This document shows positions 26,808 through 34,884 of a stretch of DNA of 64,000 nt, one piece after another (position 1 is the stretch's first letter; every line of letters starts with the position of its first letter). The notes beneath the pieces are model-generated. The model searched no databases, had not been told where the DNA came from, and saw only the letters and a program-made list of their open reading frames with translations. The position numbers and the translations under genes are program-made. The stretch is from Streptomyces sp. 846.5 (GTDB lineage Bacteria > Actinomycetota > Actinomycetes > Streptomycetales > Streptomycetaceae): positions 4,016,001-4,080,000 of the forward strand of contig NZ_SOBN01000001.1 in the NCBI RefSeq assembly GCF_004365705.1. Reading direction: 5' to 3'.

Positions 26808-27124
26808 CAGGCAGCGACTCCGGTCGGTACGAGGGGCACGTAGGTGGGCAACGCGGCGCCGTTCAGCGAGGGCGCCGTGGACGGCTTGGCGGACGACTTG
26901 CCGGGCGACTTGGCCGTCCCCGACGGTGTGGCGGACGTGCCGACCGGCTGCACGCCGGTGGTGCCGCCGTTGTTCACGGTGACGTCGCCGAAGGGGAGCA
27001 GCGGTTCCGCCCAGGGGAAGACCCAGGTGAAGAGGACCGCCACCACCGCGACGAACAGCACCAGCGAGAGGAACAGGCGCACCAGGGCGTTGCCGGGCAG
27101 CCGGTTCCAGATCCAGGCGTACAC
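26807..27124 (-). CDS. Hypothetical membrane protein
   Basis: 105 residues: one membrane helix near the N-terminus (LVRLFLSLVLFVAVVAVLFT), then PWAEPLLPFGDVTVNN and a Ser/Thr/Pro/Gly-rich extracytoplasmic tail. Its stop overlaps the pabA start (TGATG). It occupies a conserved position in this block; no function recognised. Confidence 0.75.
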   Translation of the reverse strand: MYAWIWNRLPGNALVRLFLSLVLFVAVVAVLFTWVFPWAEPLLPFGDVTVNNGGTTGVQPVGTSATPSGTAKSPGKSSAKPSTAPSLNGAALPTYVPLVPTGVAA

Positions 27125-27294
27125 CGCGCTCCCTCCTCTGTCCTTGTTCTCCGCTGTCCTTCTCCACTGTCACTGCCGCACCAGCGTACGGGTCGATCGC
27201 GCAACGGTGTGCTGCACCCGGCCAGCCTTTACCGTTCCTACCGGGACCGACCGTTTGGTCCGGTCTTTGTATCTGCCTGCTGAGCGTCCGCCGG

Positions 27295-28080
27295 CTACTG
27301 CTTGGCCTGGGCGTACTGCAGGTCCACCGTGCCCGAGTAGGCGGGCAGCGTCATCGTCCTGGACTGGTCCAGTTTCCAGCCGAGGCCGTAGGCGGCCACG
27401 TACTGGAGGTAGTTCTGGATGTAGCTGTCCTGGTCGATGGCGGTGAGCAGGCGCTGCTGGTCGCCGACCGCCCGGATCACATAGGGAGGGGAGTAGACCC
27501 GACCCTGCAGGATCAGCTGGTTGCCGACGCAGCGGACCGCGCTGGTGGAGATCAGCCGCTGGTCCTGGACCTGGACGCCGGTGGCGCCGCCCTTCCACAG
27601 CGCGTTGACCACGGCCTGCAGGTCCTGCTGGTGCACCACCAGGTCGTCGGGCTGCGGCTGGGGCACCCCGGGGATCTTCGCGGTGGCGCCGCTGGGCGCG
27701 TCGTTGAGGGTGACGGTCACTCCCGCCCCCTGCAGCGAATCGAGCCCGGCCGCCTGTTCGAGGGTGGCGAGCCGCTTGGCGTCCGCCGGGTTCTGGGCGT
27801 GCTGCGCCGCGAGCGCGTCGATCTGCGCCCGCAGTCCGGCGACGACGTTCTCGGACTGGGCGTTCTGCTGGCTCCGCTGCTGTATCAGGTCGGAGAGCCG
27901 GAGCAGGGTGTCGTCATTGCGGAGCGAGGTTCCGTGCGCGGCCAGGGAACTCACATAGAACAGAAATCCGGCGAGGGCGAAAACCATACATGTCGCGATA
28001 CGCCCGACAATTCGGGGCCTCCTGGATGACGGTTCGGTCCCGGGATCGGTCACGGGCGGAACTTCTTGCGAATCTGCCAC
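27295..28080 (-). CDS. DUF881 family membrane protein
   Basis: 261 residues from a GTG at 28080. One membrane helix (IATCMVFALAGFLFYVSSLA) is followed by a coiled coil (RLSDLIQQRSQQNAQSENVV) and a globular domain with GAGVTVTLNDAP, LVVHQQDLQAVVNALWKGGA and ISTSAVRCVGNQLILQG. DUF881 proteins sit next to crgA and sortases in actinobacteria and resemble divisome coiled-coil proteins. Likely an envelope or division protein. Confidence 0.88.
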   Translation of the reverse strand: MADSQEVPPVTDPGTEPSSRRPRIVGRIATCMVFALAGFLFYVSSLAAHGTSLRNDDTLLRLSDLIQQRSQQNAQSENVVAGLRAQIDALAAQHAQNPADAKRLATLEQAAGLDSLQGAGVTVTLNDAPSGATAKIPGVPQPQPDDLVVHQQDLQAVVNALWKGGATGVQVQDQRLISTSAVRCVGNQLILQGRVYSPPYVIRAVGDQQRLLTAIDQDSYIQNYLQYVAAYGLGWKLDQSRTMTLPAYSGTVDLQYAQAKQ

Positions 28081-28247
28081 GTACCCTTATCTCCTTCTGA
28101 CTCCGCGAGCCACTACGCTAACGGACGCTGGAGAGGTATGCGGTGCCCCCGGGCCCCGCGCCATCGCCTGCCCACACAACCCCACAGCTCAGCAGGCGCC
28201 CTAGGGCTAGGGCCATGCAGTGCAGCGCATCGACAGGAGTGCTCCTC

Positions 28248-28502
28248 GTGCCGAAGTCCCGGATCCGCAAGAAGTCGGACTACACCCCGCCGCCGGCCAC
28301 GGCCACCGCGGTGCGGCTGAGTTCGGGACGCAGTTGGATCGCGCCACTGATGCTGGGGCTGTTCCTGCTCGGACTGGTGTGGATCGTCGTCTACTACGTG
28401 TCCAGTGCGGCCTGGCCGATCTCGGCCATCGGCAACTGGAACATCGTGATCGGCTTCGCGTTCATCGCGGGCGGGTTCGGCGTCTCCACCCAGTGGAAGT
28501 AG
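28248..28502 (+). CDS. crgA: Cell division protein CrgA
   Basis: 84 residues from GTG at 28248 with AGGAG 8 bases upstream. Basic N-terminus [16 protein letters not shown], then two membrane helices ([39 protein letters not shown]) separated by a short loop with [10 protein letters not shown]. CrgA coordinates septation and FtsZ turnover in sporulating Streptomyces and interacts with FtsZ, FtsI and others in mycobacteria. Confidence 0.96.
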   Translation: MPKSRIRKKSDYTPPPATATAVRLSSGRSWIAPLMLGLFLLGLVWIVVYYVSSAAWPISAIGNWNIVIGFAFIAGGFGVSTQWK

Positions 28503-28526
28503 CGCTGACCTCACGGTCCGGCGGCG

Positions 28527-28704
28527 TTGTCCACATGGTTATCCACAGTGGGGAAAACCATGACTATCTGTGGATAACTTGATTCCTTGGCCCCACAAAT
28601 CCTCTGCAGCAGAGCCGTACAGACGTACGAATCGGCAGGTGAACACGGGTAGACCACTATCAACACAGGCGGCCCGCACATCCGTGCGGGCCGCCTGTGG
28701 ACAA
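28527..28704. repeat. Cluster of four DnaA boxes outside oriC
   Basis: Within 178 bp between crgA and the rhomboid gene lie TTGTCCACA (28527-28535), TTATCCACA (28539-28547), TGTGGATAA (28569-28577) and TGTGGACAA (28696-28704). All match the 9-mer DnaA box exactly, either in the actinomycete form (TTGTCCACA) or the E. coli form (TTATCCACA). The first two are 3 bp apart. The cluster could titrate DnaA or regulate a neighbouring gene. Confidence 0.8.
28664..28699 (-). terminator. Hairpin terminator of the rhomboid gene
   Basis: Perfect 16-bp stem (CACAGGCGGCCCGCAC with its complement at 28684-28699) and a 4-base loop, 25 bases past the rhomboid stop. It overlaps the last DnaA box. Convergent transcripts from crgA and the rhomboid gene could both use it. 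Confidence 0.75.
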
Positions 28705-28724
28705 CTCGGGTGTTCGACAACAGG

Positions 28725-29588
28725 TCAGCTGATCGTGGCCACCCCGACCAGGGTCACCACCAGCACCAGGACGAACACCACCAGCACCGAGCCCGCCTGG
28801 ACCAGGGCTCGCCTGCGGGGCGGGGTCGCCGGTGCGTGCGCCAGTCCGAAACCGATCAGCAGGCCGCCGACCAGGCCGCCGATATGGGCCTCCCAGCTGA
28901 TGCCGGGGATCGAGAAGGTCGCCACCAGGTTCACCACCACGATCGCCACGATCGGCCCCAGCGAGAAGCCGCGCCTGCGCTGGATCACCAGCAGCGCGCC
29001 CAGCAGGCCGAAGATCGCCCCGGAGGCCCCCAGCGCCGCGGTGCCGGGCGCCGCGATCAGCTGCAGCGCCGAACCGGCCAGGCCGGACACCAGGTACAGC
29101 GCCAGGAAGCGCCAGCGGCCCAGCAGCTGCTCCAGCGGCGGCCCCAGCACCCACAGCGACCACATGTTCATGGCGATGTGCAGGATCGCGGTGTGGAAGA
29201 ACACCGAGGTGATCATCCGGTACCACTCGCCGTTGTCGGCCACCCCGTAGCCCCACATGTACAGGTGGTCCACCGCGTTGGCGCTCAGCACCTTCCAGGC
29301 CAGCACCCAGACCACCACATTGATCCCGATCAGGATCCTGGTGACCAGCGCGCGGTCGCCGACCAGACGCCCGCCGAACTCGGTGCGCGCCTCCCGCACT
29401 GCCGCGTTGCCGCCGTGGACGCAGTTCAGGCACTGGAAGCCCACCGCGGCCTCGACCCGGCACTCCGGGCACACCGGACGCCCGCACCGGGTGCAGGACA
29501 CCCCGGTCTCCCGCCCCGGATGGCGGTAGCAGTCGGGCAGGGTGTGCTCCTGCGGGTGGTCGGACGGTACGGGCTGGTCGGAGAGCAT
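28725..29588 (-). CDS. Rhomboid family intramembrane serine protease with N-terminal zinc ribbon
   Basis: 287 residues. A B-box/zinc-ribbon segment near 20-58 (CYRHPGRETGVSCTRCGRPV, CPEC, CLNC) precedes about seven membrane helices. Catalytic Ser lies in GTAALGASGAIFGLLG and His in SWEAHIGGLVGGLLIGF; the HxxMN motif lies in ILHIAMNMWSLW. It cleaves membrane proteins within the bilayer; substrates unknown. The ATG at 29588 is chosen over 29621 for its AAGGCAGG upstream. Confidence 0.93.
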   Translation of the reverse strand: MLSDQPVPSDHPQEHTLPDCYRHPGRETGVSCTRCGRPVCPECRVEAAVGFQCLNCVHGGNAAVREARTEFGGRLVGDRALVTRILIGINVVVWVLAWKVLSANAVDHLYMWGYGVADNGEWYRMITSVFFHTAILHIAMNMWSLWVLGPPLEQLLGRWRFLALYLVSGLAGSALQLIAAPGTAALGASGAIFGLLGALLVIQRRRGFSLGPIVAIVVVNLVATFSIPGISWEAHIGGLVGGLLIGFGLAHAPATPPRRRALVQAGSVLVVFVLVLVVTLVGVATIS

Positions 29589-29697
29589 CTCATCCTGCCT
29601 TCTGGGTGCCTTCTCAGGCACCAGCTTCTCAAGACATGCTCCAGGCCCGGCACCCCGCAGGACAAGCCTGCAGGCGACCGGGCCCGGGAGAGGGCTG

Positions 29698-30225
29698 CTA
29701 GCGGCGGGAGATCCGCACCGACTCGATCACCACGTCCTCGACCGGACGGTCGTTGAACGGCGTCACCTTGGTGCCCACGATGGCGTCCACGACCTTGCGG
29801 CCGGCCTCGTTGCTGACCTCGCCGAAGATGGTGTGCTTGCGGTTCAGCCAGGTGGTCGGCGCGACCGTGATGAAGAACTGCGAGCCGTTGGTGCCCGGGC
29901 CCGCGTTGGCCATCGCCAGCAGGTACGGGCGGTCGAAGGCCAGGTCGGGGTGGAACTCGTCGGCGAACTGGTACCCCGGGCCGCCGGTGCCGGTGCCCAG
30001 CGGGTCACCGCCCTGGATCATGAAGTCGGAGATCACCCGGTGGAAGACGGTCCCGTCGTAGAGCGGCGCCTGCGACTTGGCACCCGTACGCGGGTCGGTC
30101 CACTCCCTGGTGCCCTCGGCGAGCTCCACGAAGTTGGCCACCGTCTTGGGGGTGTGGTTCGGGAAGAGCTTGACCTCGATGTCCCCGTGGTTGGTCCTGA
30201 GAGTGGCGAACAGTTCCTCGGCCAC
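29698..30225 (-). CDS. Cyclophilin-type peptidyl-prolyl cis-trans isomerase
   Basis: 175 residues from GTG 30225 (GGAAGG ribosome-binding site). The cyclophilin fold is clear: TNHGDIEVKLFPNHTPKTVA, FHRVISDFMIQGGDPLGTGT (catalytic Arg), ANAGPGTNGSQFFIT and HTIFGEV. Cytoplasmic, no signal peptide. It speeds proline isomerisation during folding. Its place beside the rhomboid gene is conserved in Streptomyces. Confidence 0.95.
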   Translation of the reverse strand: MAEELFATLRTNHGDIEVKLFPNHTPKTVANFVELAEGTREWTDPRTGAKSQAPLYDGTVFHRVISDFMIQGGDPLGTGTGGPGYQFADEFHPDLAFDRPYLLAMANAGPGTNGSQFFITVAPTTWLNRKHTIFGEVSNEAGRKVVDAIVGTKVTPFNDRPVEDVVIESVRISRR

Positions 30226-30448
30226 GATGTGCCTTCCTGCAGTCCTGCGTACATCACGTACGGATCTGACACCAGGAATCCTCCCATGCCCTGCACAAAG
30301 CGGCGCAGAGGAGCAGGATGCGAGAAGACGTCCGGTACACCCGGTCCGCCCTGAGGCCGCACCGGCGCGCCTTGGATCGTTCCCGGGCGCATGAACCTTA
30401 ACTGGGTGGACAGGTGAGAAATCGGACGCCATCGAGGAGGAGGTACTG

Positions 30449-31345
30449 GTGACCCGCATCGACGCAGCGCGCGAGGCTGCCGGGAAGACCCGGGAGCAGC
30501 TCGCCCCCTATGCCGTGAGCGCACGGGACGCGGCAGCGCACTACACGGACGAGGCATGGCAGCGGCTGGCCCCGCGCATCGAGTCCGCCGTTGAGCAGGC
30601 GCGAGCGGCGGCCTCCGCAGCCCAGCAGGCCGCCCAGAGCACGGTGGACGGCAAGGTGGCGCCCCGGGTGGCCCCGCTCTGGGAGCAGGCGCGGGACCAC
30701 GTCCCGCCGGCCGTCGAGGACGCGGTGGGCGAGGCCGCCCGGCGCACCCGAAGGGCCGCCAGGTCGGCGCGCAGGTCCGCCGCCGCGGCCGCCCTCCAGG
30801 CCCGCGAGACCGCACGACCGGCCGTCGCCCACGCCTGGGACGAGGCCGCGCTGGCCGCGGCCCAGGCCGCCCAGCTGGCCCACGACCGCGGGGCGGCGGC
30901 GCTGCCGGTCCTGCGCGGCCAGGTGTCCCTCGCCGAGATCGAGGCGCTGACCGCCGAGCACGGCCGCTCCCGGCGCTCCCGCAGGCTCCGGCGCTTCCTG
31001 GTGCTGGCCGGCCTCGGCGCGGTGGCCGGCGGCGGCCTGGCCGCCTGGAAGTGGTGGCAGAAGCAGAGCAACCCCGACTGGCTGGTGGAGCCGCCGTCCA
31101 GCTCGCTCCCGCTGCGCTCGACCCCGGCCACGGCCGCGCACGGCTCCACCGTCTCCTCCCCGGTCGCCTCGACGACCCCGGTCTCCAGCGTGGACACCGA
31201 GGACTCGATCATGCCGCTGGCCCCCGACGTCGAGGCCAAGGCGGCCGCGGAGGCCGACGCCGAGGGATACGCCGATCAGGTGGACGGCACCGGGACGGAC
31301 GACCCGTCCGAGAACGGGAACCCGAGGCGGAAGAAGAAGGCCTGA
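30449..31345 (+). CDS. DUF5324 family protein
   Basis: 298 residues from GTG 30449 with GAGGAGGAGG upstream. Residues 1-165 are Ala/Arg-rich helices in a repeating pattern (TRIDAAREAAGKTREQLAPY, then ARAAASAAQQAAQ), likely a long coiled coil. One membrane helix lies at about 187-205 (FLVLAGLGAVAGGGLAAWKW). The tail is acidic and Ser/Pro-rich. Function unknown; the position next to tRNA-Ala and DLW-39 is conserved. Confidence 0.85.
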   Translation: MTRIDAAREAAGKTREQLAPYAVSARDAAAHYTDEAWQRLAPRIESAVEQARAAASAAQQAAQSTVDGKVAPRVAPLWEQARDHVPPAVEDAVGEAARRTRRAARSARRSAAAAALQARETARPAVAHAWDEAALAAAQAAQLAHDRGAAALPVLRGQVSLAEIEALTAEHGRSRRSRRLRRFLVLAGLGAVAGGGLAAWKWWQKQSNPDWLVEPPSSSLPLRSTPATAAHGSTVSSPVASTTPVSSVDTEDSIMPLAPDVEAKAAAEADAEGYADQVDGTGTDDPSENGNPRRKKKA

Positions 31346-31395
31346 CCAATGAAGGAGCCCCCGTCCGCGGCGCGGACGGGGGCTCCTTCATTGGT
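31345..31395. terminator. Perfect 25-bp hairpin between the DUF5324 gene and tRNA-Ala
   Basis: Arms 31345-31369 and 31371-31395 are perfectly complementary around a single central base. The left arm begins inside the DUF5324 stop codon. It lies between convergent genes and can terminate both. Confidence 0.85.
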
Positions 31396-31428
31396 TCTGC
31401 GTGCTGTGTTCGCGTGCTGTGTTCTCTG

Positions 31429-31501
31429 TGGAGCCTAGGGGAGTCGAACCCCTGACATCCGCCATGCAAAGACGGCGCTCTACCAACTGAGCTAAGGCCC
31501 C
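31429..31501 (-). tRNA. tRNA-Ala (anticodon TGC)
   Basis: 73 nt. Acceptor GGGGCCT (from 31501) pairs with AGGCTCC; D arm TAGCTCAGTTGGTAGAGC; anticodon loop TTTGCAT reads TGC; T arm AGGGGTTCGACTCCCCT. CCA is not encoded. Confidence 0.97.
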
Positions 31502-31621
31502 TCGGCGGGACCTGTCGGAACCGCCGCGCACTAGGGTACCGGTTCCCGGAGACAATCCTGACCTCGATTGTTCCGGGCTCGGACCCGGGCCGGAACCGGC
31601 CGGGCCGTCAGCGGTGGGCCG

Positions 31622-31753
31622 TCAGCGGGCGCCGACCGGGACCGCGTCCGTCGCCTCGGTCCACAGGTCCTGCTCGGCGCGGTCCGCCTGGACCTGGCGG
31701 TACACGAAGTACCCACCAAGAGCAGCCAGGACTACCAGGAGAAGCTTCTTCAC
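31622..31753 (-). CDS. DLW-39 family small membrane protein
   Basis: 43 residues from GTG 31753: VKKLLLVVLAALGGYFVYRQ, then a polar tail containing the diagnostic DLW (EQDLWTEATD). A single membrane helix. DLW-39 proteins lie near gyrA and the Ile/Ala tRNAs in actinobacteria. Its presence left of the element, while gyrA and tRNA-Ile lie right of it, shows the element split a conserved block. Confidence 0.88.
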   Translation of the reverse strand: MKKLLLVVLAALGGYFVYRQVQADRAEQDLWTEATDAVPVGAR

Positions 31754-31948
31754 CGCGCGACCTCGTCCTTCTGTGCCGGTACTGGAACGGCGGCAGCCGG
31801 GAGGGGCTGCCGTCCTTCCGGCCGATGATACACACCTGGTAGGCGGGGCAGGACTGGCTGCGCTCAGGGCCCCACCGCAGCGGGTTGACGTGCTATCAGC
31901 TCTTTCACAGGCCCGCCGGACCTGCTCCATAGGTCGGACAGAACCAAA

Positions 31949-31978
31949 GAGGCGGACACCGTTTCCGATGTCCGCCTC
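31949..31978 (-). terminator. Terminator originally downstream of tRNA-Ile
   Basis: GAGGCGGACA (31949-31958) pairs with TGTCCGCCTC (31969-31978) around a 10-base loop; on the minus strand it is followed by TTTGG. It lies just left of the 44-bp att copy, where it would have closed the tRNA-Ile transcript before the element inserted. Confidence 0.7.
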
Positions 31979-31985
31979 CGAGTGC

Positions 31986-32029
31986 GGTGGACCTAGGAGG
32001 ACTTGAACCTCCGGCCTCTTCCTTATCAG
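31986..32029. repeat. att site, left (displaced 3' end of tRNA-Ile)
   Basis: 44 bp identical to 51761-51804, from the anticodon-stem side to the last CC of the tRNA 3' end. The sequence diverges right after (A at 32030 versus G at 51805; C at 31985 versus T at 51760). It is not a functional tRNA gene because the 5' half is missing. Confidence 0.95.
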
Positions 32030-32326
32030 AAGTCTTCCCCGCGCGGACATCACATCTGGGACCAGGGTACGGGCGCAGCCGTGGTCCGTCTGCTGCCCCA
32101 GAGATCCACCCCCGTACGCCACCGTTGGCGTACGGGATGGGCGTACCTCTGTCCCATGTCAGCGCCGAGGCCGCGGCTGTCTTCGGCGTGTGACTGTGCT
32201 CAACGATTCCTCGCGTTTTGTCGGGAGGAGGATATTTCTGGGCGGATTGTCATACCTGGCCCCTAGAGTCGCTTTCGCGGTCTGAAGTCGGGACCGCCCA
32301 GCATCTGCATGAAAGAAGGTATCCAG
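32030..32326. other. Noncoding left end of the element
   Basis: 297 bp between the att site and the AbiV-like gene, with no convincing gene. It holds an 11-bp hairpin, CCCGTACGCCA (32111-32121) with TGGCGTACGGG (32126-32136), and one CTGTCCCA (32149-32156) matching the repeat arrays at 34951-35047 and 50176-50280. The promoter of the AbiV-like gene must lie here. Confidence 0.55.
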
Positions 32327-32905
32327 ATGGGCAAGCAGAAGAAGCGTCTGCCGACCCCGGTCGAGGCCGCCATCGGTTTCAAGGTTGCCGCGGCGAACTC
32401 CCGCAACGTGCTGAACGGCGCGGACCACCTCGCGGATGGACAGCTCTACGGGCCGGCCAGATCCCTGGCCGTGCTCGCGCTGGAAGAGGCGGTCAAGGCC
32501 CGCACGCTCGGTTCGATCGTCGCAGCCCACCTCCATGGTCGTCCTCCCGGTTACTCGGACGCGGACATGATCGCCATCATCTACTCAAGCCACAAAACCC
32601 GGCACGCTGCGGGGTTCTTCCAGCAACTCGCCGCAGGGAAGCATAAGAACATCTACCTGAAGCTCCTGCTAGGCCAGACCCCCACTGCCGACGAAAAGAA
32701 GGCACTGCAAGACCTGGCGAACCTGCTCGGCGCTGCCGACACACAGAAGCAAGCTGGCTTCTATACAGACTTCGACCCGGATTCCTCGGCTTGGGCCACG
32801 CCCGCCGACGCCACCCAGGATGATTTCGAAGCGCTCCGAGCCCTCGTCAGCGAGTTCGTCGACGAGACCGAACGACAGGTCAATGACCTGCCCGAGAAGC
32901 TTTAA
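32327..32905 (+). CDS. AbiV family abortive infection protein (HEPN-like)
   Basis: 192 residues from ATG 32327, chosen for AGAAGG 7 bases upstream. The N-terminal half is helical, with a family-typical LYGPARSLAVLALEEAVKAR near 45-65: a hydrophobic helix with paired acidic residues and Lys, as in AbiV/HEPN-fold proteins, where the region is A-x-LA-x-x-A-x-EE-x-x-KA. The C-terminal half is helical and acidic. AbiV was defined in Lactococcus as a phage-induced abortive infection protein. Here it stands alone, convergent with the CBASS operon and separated from it by a strong hairpin. Assignment rests on pattern recognition of a divergent family. Confidence 0.7.
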   Translation: MGKQKKRLPTPVEAAIGFKVAAANSRNVLNGADHLADGQLYGPARSLAVLALEEAVKARTLGSIVAAHLHGRPPGYSDADMIAIIYSSHKTRHAAGFFQQLAAGKHKNIYLKLLLGQTPTADEKKALQDLANLLGAADTQKQAGFYTDFDPDSSAWATPADATQDDFEALRALVSEFVDETERQVNDLPEKL

Positions 32906-32914
32906 GCCCAAGAC

Positions 32915-32957
32915 TCGTCTTCCAGCGGTCCGACTCGTCCGGACCGCTGGAAGACGA
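32915..32957. terminator. Bidirectional hairpin between AbiV and CBASS
   Basis: Perfect 18-bp arms, TCGTCTTCCAGCGGTCCG (32915-32932) and its complement (32940-32957), 7-base loop. It sits between the ends of two convergent transcription units and has no long U-tract. Confidence 0.8.
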
Positions 32958-33008
32958 CTTCGGAGACGGGCTGGTCCGGCTGAGACCGAGGAGGACCGCA
33001 CCGCCGAA

Positions 33009-33689
33009 TCAGGGCCCCGGGGTGGACGGAGGCGCCGGGGCCGGGGCGGGTGGCGCCGCTGGCGTGTCCGCGGCGGCGGCTTCGGCGAAGGAGCCGTAGT
33101 CGGTCCTGCGGTCGACCAGGATCAGGTCCATGTCGCCGGCGGTGAAGCGGTCGGTGTAGTACCGGCCGGTCAGCGTCGTCGGCTGCCGCCCGGCCACGTT
33201 CAGCCGGCAGGCGCCGGTGTGCACAGGGCTGCGCGGCTGGTGCACCACCTGCGGGGTGTTCTCGTAGAGGAACCTCAGCTCGGTGAGGCCGGAGCCGTCG
33301 CGCTTCTCCACCGTGCTGTTGGTGGAGCGGGAGCTGCTCTCCGCGGTGCGCAGCGTGGCGTGCAGGGTCCAGTAGGACTGCTCGATGGTGAGGTAGGTGG
33401 TGATCGGGCCGCGGTTGCCGCCCGGCGGGATGTCGCTCTTGGGGCTGGTGACCAGGATCGTCCGCCAGGTGCCGTCCAGCCGCGGGTGGCCGGTCAGTTT
33501 GTGGATCCCGGGCCAACGCCAGGCCCACTTGTCGAAGACCAGCACGGCGTAGCCCAGGGCGGCCGGCACGTACGCGAAGGCGTACTTCAGCTCCTGGTCC
33601 GGGCGCAGACCCAGGATGTATAGCAGCACTCCGTACAGGGTGGACGCGGCGGCAGCGCCCCAGCGGATGGATCGGGCAGGTGAGTTCAT
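33009..33689 (-). CDS. cap15: Cap15-type CBASS effector (2TM, beta-strand-rich SMODS-associated domain)
   Basis: 226 residues. Two membrane helices at about 7-28 (GAAAASTLYGVLLYILGL) and 35-54 (YAFAYVPAALGYAVLVF), then a beta-rich cytoplasmic domain opening with HPRLDGTWRTILVTSP, the LxGtW signature of the SMODS-associating 2TM effector. A Pro/Ala tail (about 25 residues) ends the protein. Cap15 proteins bind a cyclic dinucleotide through the beta-barrel and oligomerise in the inner membrane, disrupting it and killing the infected cell. The gene starts 7 bases after the CD-NTase stop, so the two form one operon. No Cap2/Cap3 or HORMA/Trip13 genes are present, making this a minimal type I CBASS. 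Confidence 0.85.
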   Translation of the reverse strand: MNSPARSIRWGAAAASTLYGVLLYILGLRPDQELKYAFAYVPAALGYAVLVFDKWAWRWPGIHKLTGHPRLDGTWRTILVTSPKSDIPPGGNRGPITTYLTIEQSYWTLHATLRTAESSSRSTNSTVEKRDGSGLTELRFLYENTPQVVHQPRSPVHTGACRLNVAGRQPTTLTGRYYTDRFTAGDMDLILVDRRTDYGSFAEAAAADTPAAPPAPAPAPPSTPGP

Positions 33690-33696
33690 CGCGGTA

Positions 33697-34587
33697 TCAG
33701 TCCCTGTATCCGAGATAGTCCCAGGCTGCGGCGACCAGCTGGCGCCCGTCGTTGACCTGCCACTTCTGGGTGCTCCCGAACAGCTTCTTGATCTCGTTCG
33801 GCTCGGTCATCGCGTCGGTGCTGCCCCACCAGCGGTCGAAGTTGCCGCGCAGGTGGGCGAGCACCCCTTGGAACGCCTGGTCGAATGACGGGGCGAGGAG
33901 GGCCTGATCAGGAACGTTGTAGACCAGGCACTCCATGAAGTATGACGGGAGGTCCTTGATCGCACGGGCGGCGACGAGGTCGTTCTCGACCGCCTTCAGT
34001 GCGCGGACGGCGTACTTGTAGCGGCGGTTGGTGCGCACGTTCTTCGCCCGGCCGTTGACCAGCTGCTGATGAGACCAGTTGATGATGTGCTTGCCGTCCT
34101 TGGTGAAGACCACCGTGCCCTGATTCGAGCCGTGGGTGTAGGTGAAGCAGGGGACCACGTCGGTGTCCGGTCGGCTACCTGGGACGCTGGGCACAAGGAA
34201 GGCGACGTTGTGGCTGGCGTCCACGTTGCCGGAGGCGCCCTTCAGGGCTATCCCGAGCTCGCTGCGGAACTCCTCCGCAGTCCACTGCCCGCCGTACTTT
34301 TGGTTCTGCATGTACAGCTCCCAGAACGACATCCCGGTAGCCAAGGCACCGGTGAAGACGCGCCGGGTGAACTCAACCTTGATGTCCATGTCGCTGTCGC
34401 TGCTGACATTGGTGTTGTTGGCCCACGAGCCCTTCGCCTCTACCGTGAGGCCCACACCGTCGAACCGCGGGTGGCGCTGTACCGCCTGGATGACCATGCG
34501 CTTCGCACGCTCCAGCCTGGCAGCCTCTGCCTCGCTCGGCGGACTCGTCCAACGGTTGAGCTTGCTGATTCTCTGCTCTGGTGTCAC
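33697..34587 (-). CDS. CBASS cyclic oligonucleotide synthase (CD-NTase, SMODS family)
   Basis: 296 residues from GTG 34587, chosen for GAGGAGAAGG just upstream (34590-34599); an ATG at 34698 gives an extension with no family match. Nucleotidyltransferase motif: GSWANNTNVSSDSDMDIKVE at 53-72, i.e. GS followed by the metal-binding D66 and D68. The third acidic residue lies in DTDVVPCF near 141-148. A helical C-terminal lobe (LKAVENDLVAARAIKDLPSY, then FMECLVYNVPD) is typical of CD-NTases. It should make a cyclic di- or trinucleotide on phage infection and activate the Cap15 partner downstream. The clade and product cannot be read by eye. Confidence 0.9.
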   Translation of the reverse strand: MTPEQRISKLNRWTSPPSEAEAARLERAKRMVIQAVQRHPRFDGVGLTVEAKGSWANNTNVSSDSDMDIKVEFTRRVFTGALATGMSFWELYMQNQKYGGQWTAEEFRSELGIALKGASGNVDASHNVAFLVPSVPGSRPDTDVVPCFTYTHGSNQGTVVFTKDGKHIINWSHQQLVNGRAKNVRTNRRYKYAVRALKAVENDLVAARAIKDLPSYFMECLVYNVPDQALLAPSFDQAFQGVLAHLRGNFDRWWGSTDAMTEPNEIKKLFGSTQKWQVNDGRQLVAAAWDYLGYRD

Positions 34588-34884
34588 GTCCTTCTCCTCT
34601 ACGTTCCAGAGTCGGACCTGGCACACCGTCATCGTCCGCACCCGCGCGTAGATTACGCCCCGGCACTGACATTCCGCGTAATTGATCCACCTGGGCATCC
34701 CCGCACCTCGATGACCTGCTCGTCAGGCAGAGTCACCCGCACCGTGGGTCCGAGAGCCTTCATAATCGAATACTAGTTCCAAATAGACAGAGTGGACTTC
34801 ACTCAGCTAATCCTCAACAGCAGTACGCCCCCTACGTCCTCAGCCTCTCCCCTATATACGAAGCCCACTGCATGTCGTCTGATG

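Noticed and set aside
31986-32029. Second tRNA-Ile gene at the left end of the element
   Set aside because: Only the 3' half is present; there is no D arm or 5' acceptor strand. It is an att copy.
34588-34698. Upstream ATG start (34698) for the CD-NTase
   Set aside because: The extra 37 residues have no family match, while the GTG at 34587 has an excellent GAGGAGAAGG in front.
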